Source: UBA4292 sp964648695
GTDB lineage: Bacteria; Bacillota; Clostridia; Lachnospirales; Lachnospiraceae
Reading direction: 5' to 3'
Assembly: GCA_964648695.1 (NCBI GenBank)
Contig: CAZYLH010000006.1
Span: 1 to 42,783 of the forward strand
DNA length: 42,783 bases
The first letter of the stretch is position 1. Each line of letters begins with the position of its first letter. The position numbers were made by a program, and so were the translations under genes. The notes below the pieces were generated by a model. That model worked only from the letters and a program-made list of their open reading frames with translations. It ran no database searches and was not told the origin of the DNA. Shown one piece after another: positions 24,931-32,459 of this stretch.

Positions 24931-25791
24931 ATGCTTATGGGAACGATCATGGATAAGGGAAAATGCTTAAATCCGGTGGGAGTGTTTGACTCCGGTTTAG
25001 GGGGCTTGAGTGTGCTTAGAAAGTGCATGAAGGTGATGCCATATGAAAATTTCATATACTATGGCGATTCCCTTCACGCGCCGTATGGTACAAAGAGTCT
25101 TGATGAGGTAAGAGACCGCTCCTTGGAGGTGTTGGAAAAACTTTTGTCCATGGGAATAAAGGGCATGGTGGTTGCCTGTAATACGGCAACATCGGCTGCG
25201 GTTCGCCTGATGAGGGAGAGATACCCCTATCTGCCGCTAGTTGGAATTGAGCCTGCCATAAAGCCCGCCGTACTTCACCGCCCGGGAAGTGTAGTTTTAG
25301 TGATGGCTACGCCAAGGACGTTAGCGGAGGAAAAGTTTAAGGCACTGAGCGATCAGTACGAGAGGCTTGCGCATATTGAGGCTGTGCCATGTGAGGGCCT
25401 GATGGAGTATATTGAAAACGGAATTTTGTCAGGGCCTGAGCTTGAAAATTATTTAAAAGACAGGCTCCTACCATTTCCAATGGATAGAGTTGGAGCCATC
25501 GTATTAGGATGCACGCACTATCCGTTTATCCAGGATACCTTACAGGAGATTGTGGGAGAGCGCGTGGAAATCCTTGATGGAAGCGAGGGAACCGCCAGAG
25601 AAATAAGAAGAAGATTAGAGGCAGCGGGACTGTTAAGCGATGAAAAAGACTATGGGCAGTTGATGCTTTTTAATTCTGCCTCTAAGGGAAAGGTTTTGGC
25701 AAGGCATACCGGTCAGCAGCTGGTGGTTGAGAATGTGCAGGACGATCCGTACCTAAGGCGCTCTGTGCAGCTTTTGACGCTTCCGCTATAG
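24931..25791 (+). CDS. murI: Glutamate racemase
   Basis: This enzyme of about 286 residues makes D-glutamate for peptidoglycan. It has the two catalytic cysteines in VVACNTATSAAV and LGCTHYPFI, with FDSGLGGLSV and YYGDSLHAPYGTKS near the start. The start codon is uncertain: ATGs at 24931, 24937 and 24949 are in frame, and only 24949 has a purine-rich GGGA at a good distance (six bases). It lies 34 bases before the DUF368 transporter gene, and the two likely form an operon serving cell-wall synthesis. Confidence 0.93.
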   Translation: MLMGTIMDKGKCLNPVGVFDSGLGGLSVLRKCMKVMPYENFIYYGDSLHAPYGTKSLDEVRDRSLEVLEKLLSMGIKGMVVACNTATSAAVRLMRERYPYLPLVGIEPAIKPAVLHRPGSVVLVMATPRTLAEEKFKALSDQYERLAHIEAVPCEGLMEYIENGILSGPELENYLKDRLLPFPMDRVGAIVLGCTHYPFIQDTLQEIVGERVEILDGSEGTAREIRRRLEAAGLLSDEKDYGQLMLFNSASKGKVLARHTGQQLVVENVQDDPYLRRSVQLLTLPL

Positions 25792-25825
25792 CATTATTAT
25801 AAATTTGCCAGAAAGGTAGTATTTT

Positions 25826-26665
25826 ATGGAAAAAAACAGCAGTGTATTAAAGTTAATATATCGCGTCTTTCAGGGCGTACTTATAGGCCTTGGGGCGGTT
25901 TTGCCGGGCATATCCGGAGGTGTGTTATGCGTTATATTTGGCATCTATAAGCCGGTGATGGAGCTTCTTAGCGATCCTTTTCATCGCTTAAAGACTCATG
26001 TTCCAAAGCTTTTTCCGGTGATTGTAGGCGGAGCGATAGGCTTTTTGGGCGTGGCAAAGATCCTGGCTTTTTTCCTGGATAAATACCCAAACCCCTCTGT
26101 ATGCCTTTTTATCGGTTTGATAGGGGGGATGCTTCCGTCTCTTTTTAGAGAGGCAAATGAACAGGGACATCCCAAAGGATGTTATATTTCCATGGGTATT
26201 GCCTTTGTAATAATCCTTGGCATTTTGATAAGCCTAAATCTGTTTTCAGTGGTGATAACCCCGAATTTTGGATGGTATATTTTCTGCGGATTTTGCCTGG
26301 CTTTAAGCGTTATCGCTCCCGGAATGAGCTTTTCAACGCTGCTGATGCCACTAGGACTTTACACTGCATTTGTGGACGGGCTTGGAAACTTAAGCTTAGA
26401 GGTTTTAATCCCTGCGGGTATCGGGGCGATTGTCACGGTGATATGTCTTGCTAAGGCGGTGGACACTCTTTTTGAGAAGTTTTACCCGTTTGCATATCAC
26501 GCGATTATAGGCATAGTTATCGCTGCTACAATAATGATTATACCCGTGGATGGCTTTACATCATCGGTGGGGGACGCGGCACTAAATGCTCTGTTTTTGG
26601 TGATAGGAGTGTTAGCGGCGTTAGCGCTTGATCGCTTTAACTCAAGTATCCCTAAGGAGGCTTAA
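25826..26665 (+). CDS. DUF368 / PopT-type polyprenyl-phosphate transporter
   Basis: This 279-residue membrane protein has about eight or nine hydrophobic segments and the DUF368 signature GVLIGLGAVLPGISGGVLCVIFGIY, repeated in weaker form as SVIAPGMSFSTLLMPLGLY. DUF368 members (PopT) have been shown in other bacteria to recycle undecaprenyl phosphate across the membrane for wall synthesis. The short gap to murI upstream supports a cell-wall role. The family call is firm; the lipid substrate is inferred from relatives. AGAAAGGTAG precedes the ATG. Confidence 0.87.
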   Translation: MEKNSSVLKLIYRVFQGVLIGLGAVLPGISGGVLCVIFGIYKPVMELLSDPFHRLKTHVPKLFPVIVGGAIGFLGVAKILAFFLDKYPNPSVCLFIGLIGGMLPSLFREANEQGHPKGCYISMGIAFVIILGILISLNLFSVVITPNFGWYIFCGFCLALSVIAPGMSFSTLLMPLGLYTAFVDGLGNLSLEVLIPAGIGAIVTVICLAKAVDTLFEKFYPFAYHAIIGIVIAATIMIIPVDGFTSSVGDAALNALFLVIGVLAALALDRFNSSIPKEA

Positions 26666-26673
26666 ATCCGCGC

Positions 26674-26703
26674 TTGACGAAAAGGAGAATGGTGTGATAG
26701 AAT
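26674..26703 (+). promoter_or_regulatory. Promoter of the His-rich GTPase gene
   Basis: TTGACG at 26674-26679 and TAGAAT at 26698-26703 are 18 bases apart, about 50 bases before the start codon. I see no clear Zur-type palindrome. Confidence 0.55.
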
Positions 26704-26754
26704 CACCCGTTAGCGAAAGTTTCTTTGTGCTTTTTTAGAAAGGCAGGTAATAAA

Positions 26755-27879
26755 ATGACAAAGATAGATATTTTTTCCGGTTTTCTCGGAGCAGGAAAGA
26801 CGACACTGATAAAAAAGCTTTTGAAGGAGGCGCTTTCTGGCGAGAAGGTGGTGCTGATTGAGAATGAGTTTGGTGAGATCGGCATTGACGGCGGCTTTTT
26901 AAAGGATGCGGGAATTGAGATTACAGAGATGAATTCCGGCTGTATCTGCTGTTCGCTGGTAGGAGATTTTGGCGAGGCGCTAAAGAAGGTGCTTGATGAG
27001 TACGCGCCGGACCGCATTCTCATTGAACCATCCGGTGTTGGAAAGCTCTCAGATGTTATTAAGGCTGTTGCCGGGGTGGCAAAAGACCGTGCTGATGTTA
27101 CCACAGGCGCTTTTGTAACAGTTGTGGATGTGCAAAAGTGCAAGATGTATATGAAGAATTTCGGAGAGTTTTTTAATAACCAGATTGAATACGCATCCAC
27201 CATCGTCCTTTCAAGGACTCAGAAGGTGGACGATGAAAAGCTTGGCGAAGTACTCTCCATGATTAAGGCCCACAATGAGAAGGCCAGGATAATCACCACC
27301 CCTTGGGAGGAGCTTACAGGTGATAAGGTCCTAGCCACCATGGAGCAGGTTAAGACTCTTGCAGAGGAGATGATGGAGGAGAGTGTGTGCCACGTCTGTG
27401 GACATCACCATCATGAGCACGATGAGCATGAACATCACCATTGCCATCATGACCATGACGACCATCATCATAAAGAGCATGAGCACTCCCACCATGATGA
27501 AGGCGAGTGCCATCACAAGAACCATCACGACCATGAGCATGAGCACCATCATGAGCATGGCGAAGAATGCTGTTGTCATCATGACCATCACCATCATCAT
27601 GCGGACGAGGTGTTTACAAGCTGGGGCGTGGAGACTCCAAAGAAGTATGACAAAGAGAAGCTAGAAGACATCTTAGATGCACTTTCAAATAGTGATGATT
27701 ACGGCATGGTGCTTCGTGCAAAGGGAATGGTTTGTGGCACCGACGGAGGCTGGCTGTATTTTGACATGACGCCGGGCGAGGTCGAGATTAGAAACGGTGC
27801 GCCAGAGTATACGGGAAGGCTCTGTGTTATCGGATCTGGTATTAAGGAAGAGGCGCTGGCAAAATTGTTTGAAGTTTAA
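26755..27879 (+). CDS. CobW/COG0523 GTPase with long His-rich segment
   Basis: This 374-residue protein is a G3E-family GTPase of the kind that delivers metal ions (zinc, cobalt, nickel). It has Walker A FLGAGKTT near residue 10, the switch ENEFGEIGIDG, the CxCC metal motif in NSGCICCSL, and EPSGVGKLSDV. SRTQKVDD takes the place of the usual NKxD. Residues 212-282 are a metal-binding stretch with 37 histidines and seven cysteines in 71 residues, opening CHVCGHHHHEH. The C-terminal CobW_C-like part follows (VLRAKGMVCGTDGGWLYFD). I chose the ATG at 26755 after AAGGCAGG over one at 26725. A terminator separates it from the next GTPase gene. Confidence 0.93.
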   Translation: MTKIDIFSGFLGAGKTTLIKKLLKEALSGEKVVLIENEFGEIGIDGGFLKDAGIEITEMNSGCICCSLVGDFGEALKKVLDEYAPDRILIEPSGVGKLSDVIKAVAGVAKDRADVTTGAFVTVVDVQKCKMYMKNFGEFFNNQIEYASTIVLSRTQKVDDEKLGEVLSMIKAHNEKARIITTPWEELTGDKVLATMEQVKTLAEEMMEESVCHVCGHHHHEHDEHEHHHCHHDHDDHHHKEHEHSHHDEGECHHKNHHDHEHEHHHEHGEECCCHHDHHHHHADEVFTSWGVETPKKYDKEKLEDILDALSNSDDYGMVLRAKGMVCGTDGGWLYFDMTPGEVEIRNGAPEYTGRLCVIGSGIKEEALAKLFEV

Positions 27880-27897
27880 TCATATGGTTAAAATAGG

Positions 27898-27930
27898 ACG
27901 GCTGTCCGGCGCGCCCGGGCAGCCGTTTTT
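27898..27930 (+). terminator. Terminator between the two GTPase genes
   Basis: ACGGCTG and CAGCCGT close a GC-rich stem that continues inward through TCCGG and CCGGG, followed by TTTTT. It sits between the His-rich GTPase and its neighbour. It may lower expression of the second gene relative to the first. Confidence 0.82.
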
Positions 27931-27954
27931 AGAGGGATATAAGGAGGAGACAGT

Positions 27955-28920
27955 ATGCCCATGCAGCAGCAGGAGGATCCGAGAGTTCCGGTTTATTTGA
28001 TCAATGGTTTTTTAGAGAGCGGAAAAACCTCCTTTATTGATTTTACACTGAAGCAGGAATACTTTCAAAACGGGGAAAAGACGCTACTCATCATGTGTGA
28101 GGAGGGCGAGGTAGAGCTTGATAAAGAGCTTTTGGGGCGCAACAATGCCGTGCAGGTGTTTTTTGGTAGTCCTGAGGATTTAAATGAGAAAGCCCTAAGA
28201 GATCTTGAGATGAAGCATCGCCCTGACCGGGTTCTTATAGAGTATAATGGGATGTGGAAGATGGAGGATATCTATAATCTGCAGCTTCCAAGCGGATGGA
28301 TGATCTTTCAGGTGATCACCACTATTGATGCTAAGACCTTTGCCATGTATACGGCAAACCTGAACATGAAGTCCATGGTTGTCGCAATGGTGGGGGATGC
28401 GGACATGGTTATATTTAACCGTTGCGATGATGAGACTCCCATCACCAAATTCAGGCACAGCATAAAGGCCGTGAACGGACGCGCACAGGTGATCTTTGAG
28501 GATAAGGCCGGAGAGATGATGGAGGCGACGGATGAACTTCCATATGACCTGGCAGCGGACGTGATTGAGATTGAGGACTATGATTACGGGATTTTCTATG
28601 TGGACGCCCAGGATCACCCTGAAAATTATGAGGGAAAGACCGTGCGCTTTAAGGCGATGGTTCTAAAGCCGTCGGATTTAATCTCCGGTATTTTTGTGGC
28701 GGGTCGACACGCGATGACATGCTGCGCGGATGATTTGCAGTTTATTGGCTATGTGTGCCATAGCAAGTTTTCCAGAAAATTAAAAAACGGGGACTGGGTG
28801 GAGATAACGGCCAAGGTAAAATATGAGTATGTGCGCCAGTACCGCGGCAAGGGACCTGTGCTTTATGCAGAGAATGTGAGCCTTGGCGAAAAGCCGCAGG
28901 AGGAGATCGTATATTTCTAA
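27955..28920 (+). CDS. CobW-like GTPase fused to a DUF1980-like domain
   Basis: This 321-residue protein has an N-terminal P-loop domain of the CobW type (VYLINGFLESGKTSFID near residue 13, then RPDRVLIEYNGMW). The CxCC metal motif of true COG0523 proteins is missing; CEEGEVELDKELL stands in that area. The C-terminal 110 residues (GKTVRFKAMVLKPSD, FVAGRHAMTCCADDLQFIGYVC, GDWVEITAKV) resemble the OB-fold-like DUF1980/TIGR03943 domain. In Bacilli that domain is part of a separate protein next to the permease YcgR and COG0523 genes. AAGGAGGAG precedes the ATG. No permease is adjacent. A role in zinc or other metal supply is inferred. Confidence 0.78.
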   Translation: MPMQQQEDPRVPVYLINGFLESGKTSFIDFTLKQEYFQNGEKTLLIMCEEGEVELDKELLGRNNAVQVFFGSPEDLNEKALRDLEMKHRPDRVLIEYNGMWKMEDIYNLQLPSGWMIFQVITTIDAKTFAMYTANLNMKSMVVAMVGDADMVIFNRCDDETPITKFRHSIKAVNGRAQVIFEDKAGEMMEATDELPYDLAADVIEIEDYDYGIFYVDAQDHPENYEGKTVRFKAMVLKPSDLISGIFVAGRHAMTCCADDLQFIGYVCHSKFSRKLKNGDWVEITAKVKYEYVRQYRGKGPVLYAENVSLGEKPQEEIVYF

Positions 28921-28970
28921 ACTTTTACGATAAAAACAGGGCTCTTTAATAGTGAGATAATTGAGTATAT

Positions 28971-28999
28971 AACCTGTCTCTTCGAGGCGGGTTATTTTG
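28971..28999 (+). terminator. Terminator after the DUF1980-fused GTPase
   Basis: AACCTGTCT and AGGCGGGTT form a nine-base stem with two G-T pairs around CTTCG, followed by ATTTTG. The U tract is short but the position fits. Confidence 0.6.
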
Positions 29000-29043
29000 A
29001 TGATTCTTTACGCGCCTCTCGTCTAGTTTTTACACAAATATGC

Positions 29044-29072
29044 TTGCCAATTTATGAGAAATGGCATATTAT
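29044..29072 (+). promoter_or_regulatory. Promoter with dyad, upstream of aminopeptidase
   Basis: TTGCCA at 29044-29049 and TATTAT at 29067-29072 are spaced by 17 bases. TGCCA (29045-29049) and TGGCA (29062-29066) form a dyad that touches both promoter boxes, a likely repressor site. Confidence 0.5.
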
Positions 29073-29086
29073 GATACAGGCATAAA

Positions 29087-29121
29087 AAATGCATGCGGCT
29101 TGCGCAAACAAGCATGCATTT
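29087..29121 (+). promoter_or_regulatory. Leader hairpin of the aminopeptidase gene
   Basis: AAATGCATG (29087-29095) plus CTTG (29099-29102) pairs with CAAG plus CATGCATTT (29109-29121), leaving a three-base bulge and a six-base loop. It begins about ten bases after the predicted transcript start. No T run follows. Confidence 0.45.
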
Positions 29122-29170
29122 GGGAATATTTTAACAAACACACAACTATATATAAGGGGGTTAATCTGAG

Positions 29171-30427
29171 ATGAATAAAGAGATTTTAAAAAAATACGCG
29201 CAGCTGATTGTGAGAACAGGCGTTAATGTGCAGCCGGGACAAAAATGTCTGCTCTATATATCTACGGATCAGGCGGAGCTGGCCGCTTACATTGTGGAGG
29301 AGGCCTATAAGGCGGGTGCGCTTAGCGTGAGACTTGAATGGCAAAACAGCGATATCAGCCGCATTCAGTACAGTTACGAGGATGCGGATGAGATGTCGAC
29401 AGTTTATCCATGGCAGGAGGCTAAGCAAAAGCAGATCTCAGAGGATCTGCCGTGCATGATCCATATCATCTCGGATGATCCGGATGCGATGAAGGGGGTG
29501 GATGCAAAGAAGGTGGCAGAGATCAAAAAGAGGATCTTCCCCATCATAAAGCCCTATCGTGACGCGATGGAAAATAAGTACCAGTGGGTGATTGCTGCGG
29601 CAGCAGGAAGAGACTGGGCAAAAAAATTGTTCCCAGAGCTTTCCGCCGATGAGGCGGTTGAAAAGCTCTGGTCTAAGATCTTAGCTTGCACCCGTATCGG
29701 GGACGGATCAGATGAATCCGCTATGAGCGCAGACCCCATTGCTGCATGGGAGGAGCATAATAAGAACTTTACAGAAAAGTGCCAGTGGCTTAACGGCATG
29801 AACTTTGAGTGGCTGCACTATAAGAGCGCAAACGGCACGGATTTTAAAGTGGGCCTGATACCGGAGGCAAAGTGGATGGGAGGAGCCGAGTATTCTCTGC
29901 AAAACATCCTATATAACCCCAATATGCCCACGGAAGAGATTTTTACCACGCCCATGAAGGGAAAGGCAGAAGGCCTTGTTGTATCCACAAAGCCTCTGTC
30001 CTATCAGGGTCAGCTGATAGAGAATTTCTCCATCCGCTTTGAAGATGGAAAGGCGGTAGAGGTTCATGCAGAAAAGGGCGAGGAGCTTTTAAAGGAAATG
30101 ATTGCCATGGACGAGGCGGCAGTTTATCTTGGCGAGGTGGCGCTTGTTCCAAAGGAATCCCCTATAAACATGAGCGGCATTTTGTTCTACAACACACTTT
30201 TTGATGAGAACGCAAGCTGTCATCTGGCTCTGGGACGCGGCTTTTCAAATGTCCTTAAAAACTTTGAAAACATGAGTCAGGAGGAAATTGAGGAGGTGGG
30301 CGTCAACGATTCCATGATCCATGTGGACTTTATGGTGGGCGCGGATGATTTGCAGATAACAGGTATTACAAGTGATAAGAGAGAGGTCCCCGTTTTTGAA
30401 AACGGAACCTGGGCAAAGAGCAAGTAA
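29171..30427 (+). CDS. M29-family metal-dependent aminopeptidase
   Basis: This 418-residue protein matches peptidase family M29 (AmpS/PepS, thermophilic aminopeptidases). The N-terminal domain has LIVRTGVNVQPGQKCLLYIS and VRLEWQNSD. The metal-site region includes GAEYSLQNILYNPNMPTEE, ENFSIRFEDGK, LGEVALVP, YNTLFDENASCHLALG and HVDFMVGADD. Such cytosolic enzymes release N-terminal amino acids from peptides. AAGGGGG lies ten bases before the ATG. It has its own promoter and a structured leader, and a helicase gene follows by 17 bases. Confidence 0.92.
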   Translation: MNKEILKKYAQLIVRTGVNVQPGQKCLLYISTDQAELAAYIVEEAYKAGALSVRLEWQNSDISRIQYSYEDADEMSTVYPWQEAKQKQISEDLPCMIHIISDDPDAMKGVDAKKVAEIKKRIFPIIKPYRDAMENKYQWVIAAAAGRDWAKKLFPELSADEAVEKLWSKILACTRIGDGSDESAMSADPIAAWEEHNKNFTEKCQWLNGMNFEWLHYKSANGTDFKVGLIPEAKWMGGAEYSLQNILYNPNMPTEEIFTTPMKGKAEGLVVSTKPLSYQGQLIENFSIRFEDGKAVEVHAEKGEELLKEMIAMDEAAVYLGEVALVPKESPINMSGILFYNTLFDENASCHLALGRGFSNVLKNFENMSQEEIEEVGVNDSMIHVDFMVGADDLQITGITSDKREVPVFENGTWAKSK

Positions 30428-30444
30428 AGAGGAAAAGCATCACC

Positions 30445-32406
30445 ATGGACGAGCTATTGTATTTGACCAAAACCTATACCAGATTGTTTAGGAGGGTGGC
30501 TAGCGGAAAGCTTTTTTTGCCAAAGCGCAAAAAGAAGGGAAAAGCCCCCTCCCAGGAGGTCATACAGGAACGGATACGGGATCTGGTGGAGGACAGGTTG
30601 GATCCGGACCTCTTCGAAAATATGCGAAAGATCCTCTTTAGATATGTGACTAAGCGGCAGGAACTGTTACAATACCCTCTTGAGATGGTCATGGAGCGCT
30701 TTGCACAACTTGAACTTGAGGAGTTTGACCTAGTGCGGGCAGGAGATGTGACGGTGCGGGATGTGCTGTACTTTCACAGAGGGATGGATCGGCTTTTGCT
30801 TACCCAGTCGCTTACCAAAATTTATCGGGAGCGCTATGTCGGCGAAAAGACAAAGGAGGAGATTGAAAAGCTCCTTCCAATAAACCCGATTGATGCATAT
30901 CCGGACGCCAGATGCCTAAAACGCCACTTTATTCTGCATGTCGGGGCGACAAATACCGGAAAGACATATCAGTCACTGCAGCGCCTTAAGGAGGCAAAGC
31001 ACGGAATTTATCTCTCTCCGCTAAGGCTCTTGGCCCTTGAGGTGCAGGAGCGCTTTCTCATGGAGAATGTCCCATGCTCCATGACTACCGGAGAGGAGGA
31101 GGATATTATCCCCGGGGCGACTATTATGAGCTGTACTGTGGAAAAGCTCCATATGGATGAGGTTTTTGACGTGGCTGTCATCGACGAGTGCCAGATGATA
31201 AACGACCGCGACAGAGGCTATGCCTGGACCAGGGCAATCCTTGGAATTATGTGCCCGGAGATTCATCTGTGCATGGCGCCGGAGGCAAAGGATATCATCA
31301 TAAAGATGATAGAGGAGTGTGAGGACACCTATGAGGTGTTTGAGCATGTGAGAGATACAGAGTTAAAATTTTTGCCGGGGCTTTTTAGCGTGGAGCATGA
31401 TCTTTCAAAGGGGGATGCTCTTATCGTCTTTTCAAAGAGGAAGGTCTTAGCGTTAGCGTCCTATCTGCAGGGGAATGGAGTTAAGGTGAGTGTTATCTAC
31501 GGAGCGCTTCCCTACCAGTCAAGAAGAGAGCAGGTCAGGATGTTTGTCGAGGGCGAGACGGACGTGGTGGTGGCTACTGATGCCATCGGCATGGGAATGA
31601 ATCTGCCCATAAGGCGCATTGTGATACTGGAAACCACTAAGTTTGACGGAGTGGATTTTAGGGACCTTGAGGCCACGGAGGTAAAGCAGATTGGCGGGCG
31701 CGCAGGAAGGAAGGGCATGTATGATGTGGGATACGTCGCAAGCGCCGAGGAGCCGGAGATGGTAAACGAGCTATTAAATATGCGCATTCCCCCAATACCT
31801 GTCATTCACATAGGTGTTCCGGACGAGATTATAAGGATTAACCAGAGGCTTGACGATATCCTCTTAACCTGGCAGGCTCTTCCGGTAAGCGGCATATATG
31901 AGCGCAGAGATGTAAGTCGCGAAGTGGAGCTGTACAGGACGCTTTATGAGAGGCTCCCCTTCCTCTCAAATGAGGACTACTATGCCTGTATCACCATTCC
32001 GTTTGCGGAGACGCCGGAGGTTACAAGGCAGTGGATTATCTACTGTGTGAGCTATTTTACGCAAGGGGAGGACTCACTGCTCTTCCCGGTAAGAAATCCT
32101 ACAAATCTGGATGAATACGAGAACTATTATAAAATTTTAGATCTCTACTACCAGTTTTGTACGCGTTTTGATTTGGCATTTGAGCAGGAGCTTTTGGCCG
32201 AGACAAAGGCGGATGTTGCGGATAAGATTTGCAGGATTTTGGTGGAGAATTTAAAGAAATACGGCAAGAAATGTAAGAGATGCGGAAGTAGCCTAGCCTG
32301 GAATCATCCATACAATCTGTGTGAGAGATGCTATGCGATGCCTCCTGAGCTAAGAAGAATAGGCGGCAGGTATTGGGGCCGGATGCGAAGAAGAGGAAGG
32401 ATGTAA
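30445..32406 (+). CDS. Suv3-like RNA helicase with C-terminal zinc ribbon
   Basis: This 653-residue protein contains a superfamily 2 helicase core that looks like the mitochondrial degradosome helicase Suv3. Walker A is GATNTGKT (residues 167-174), followed by YLSPLRLLALEVQER. Motif II is DECQ (247-250) in place of the DEIQ of Suv3. Later motifs are VIYGALPYQSRREQ, VVVATDAIGMGMNLP and QIGGRAGRKG. The N-terminal 160 residues are charged and unfamiliar. The C-terminus has a zinc ribbon, C610-x2-C613 and C626-x2-C629. A role in RNA turnover is inferred. The start ATG at 30445 follows GAGGAAAAG and lies 17 bases after the aminopeptidase gene. Confidence 0.85.
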   Translation: MDELLYLTKTYTRLFRRVASGKLFLPKRKKKGKAPSQEVIQERIRDLVEDRLDPDLFENMRKILFRYVTKRQELLQYPLEMVMERFAQLELEEFDLVRAGDVTVRDVLYFHRGMDRLLLTQSLTKIYRERYVGEKTKEEIEKLLPINPIDAYPDARCLKRHFILHVGATNTGKTYQSLQRLKEAKHGIYLSPLRLLALEVQERFLMENVPCSMTTGEEEDIIPGATIMSCTVEKLHMDEVFDVAVIDECQMINDRDRGYAWTRAILGIMCPEIHLCMAPEAKDIIIKMIEECEDTYEVFEHVRDTELKFLPGLFSVEHDLSKGDALIVFSKRKVLALASYLQGNGVKVSVIYGALPYQSRREQVRMFVEGETDVVVATDAIGMGMNLPIRRIVILETTKFDGVDFRDLEATEVKQIGGRAGRKGMYDVGYVASAEEPEMVNELLNMRIPPIPVIHIGVPDEIIRINQRLDDILLTWQALPVSGIYERRDVSREVELYRTLYERLPFLSNEDYYACITIPFAETPEVTRQWIIYCVSYFTQGEDSLLFPVRNPTNLDEYENYYKILDLYYQFCTRFDLAFEQELLAETKADVADKICRILVENLKKYGKKCKRCGSSLAWNHPYNLCERCYAMPPELRRIGGRYWGRMRRRGRM

Positions 32407-32410
32407 ATAC

Positions 32411-32439
32411 AACTGCCAGAGTCTTTTAAAAGGGCAGTT
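32411..32439 (+). other. Weak stem-loop before pyk
   Basis: AACTGCC and GGCAGTT form a seven-base stem around a 15-base loop that itself contains TTTTAAAA. The T run is poor, so it is at best a weak terminator of the helicase gene. Confidence 0.35.
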
Positions 32440-32459
32440 TAAATAAATAGGAGGTTTGT

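Noticed and set aside
27331..27600. Met/Val-rich open frame on the minus strand
   Set aside because: It is the complement of the CAT/CAC-rich His codons of the GTPase gene and has no ribosome site.
27388..27600. Repetitive DNA that could be taken for a tandem or CRISPR-like repeat
   Set aside because: The repeats are irregular runs of His, Glu and Asp codons in one frame, with no constant repeat and spacer lengths. I saw no CRISPR array anywhere in the window.
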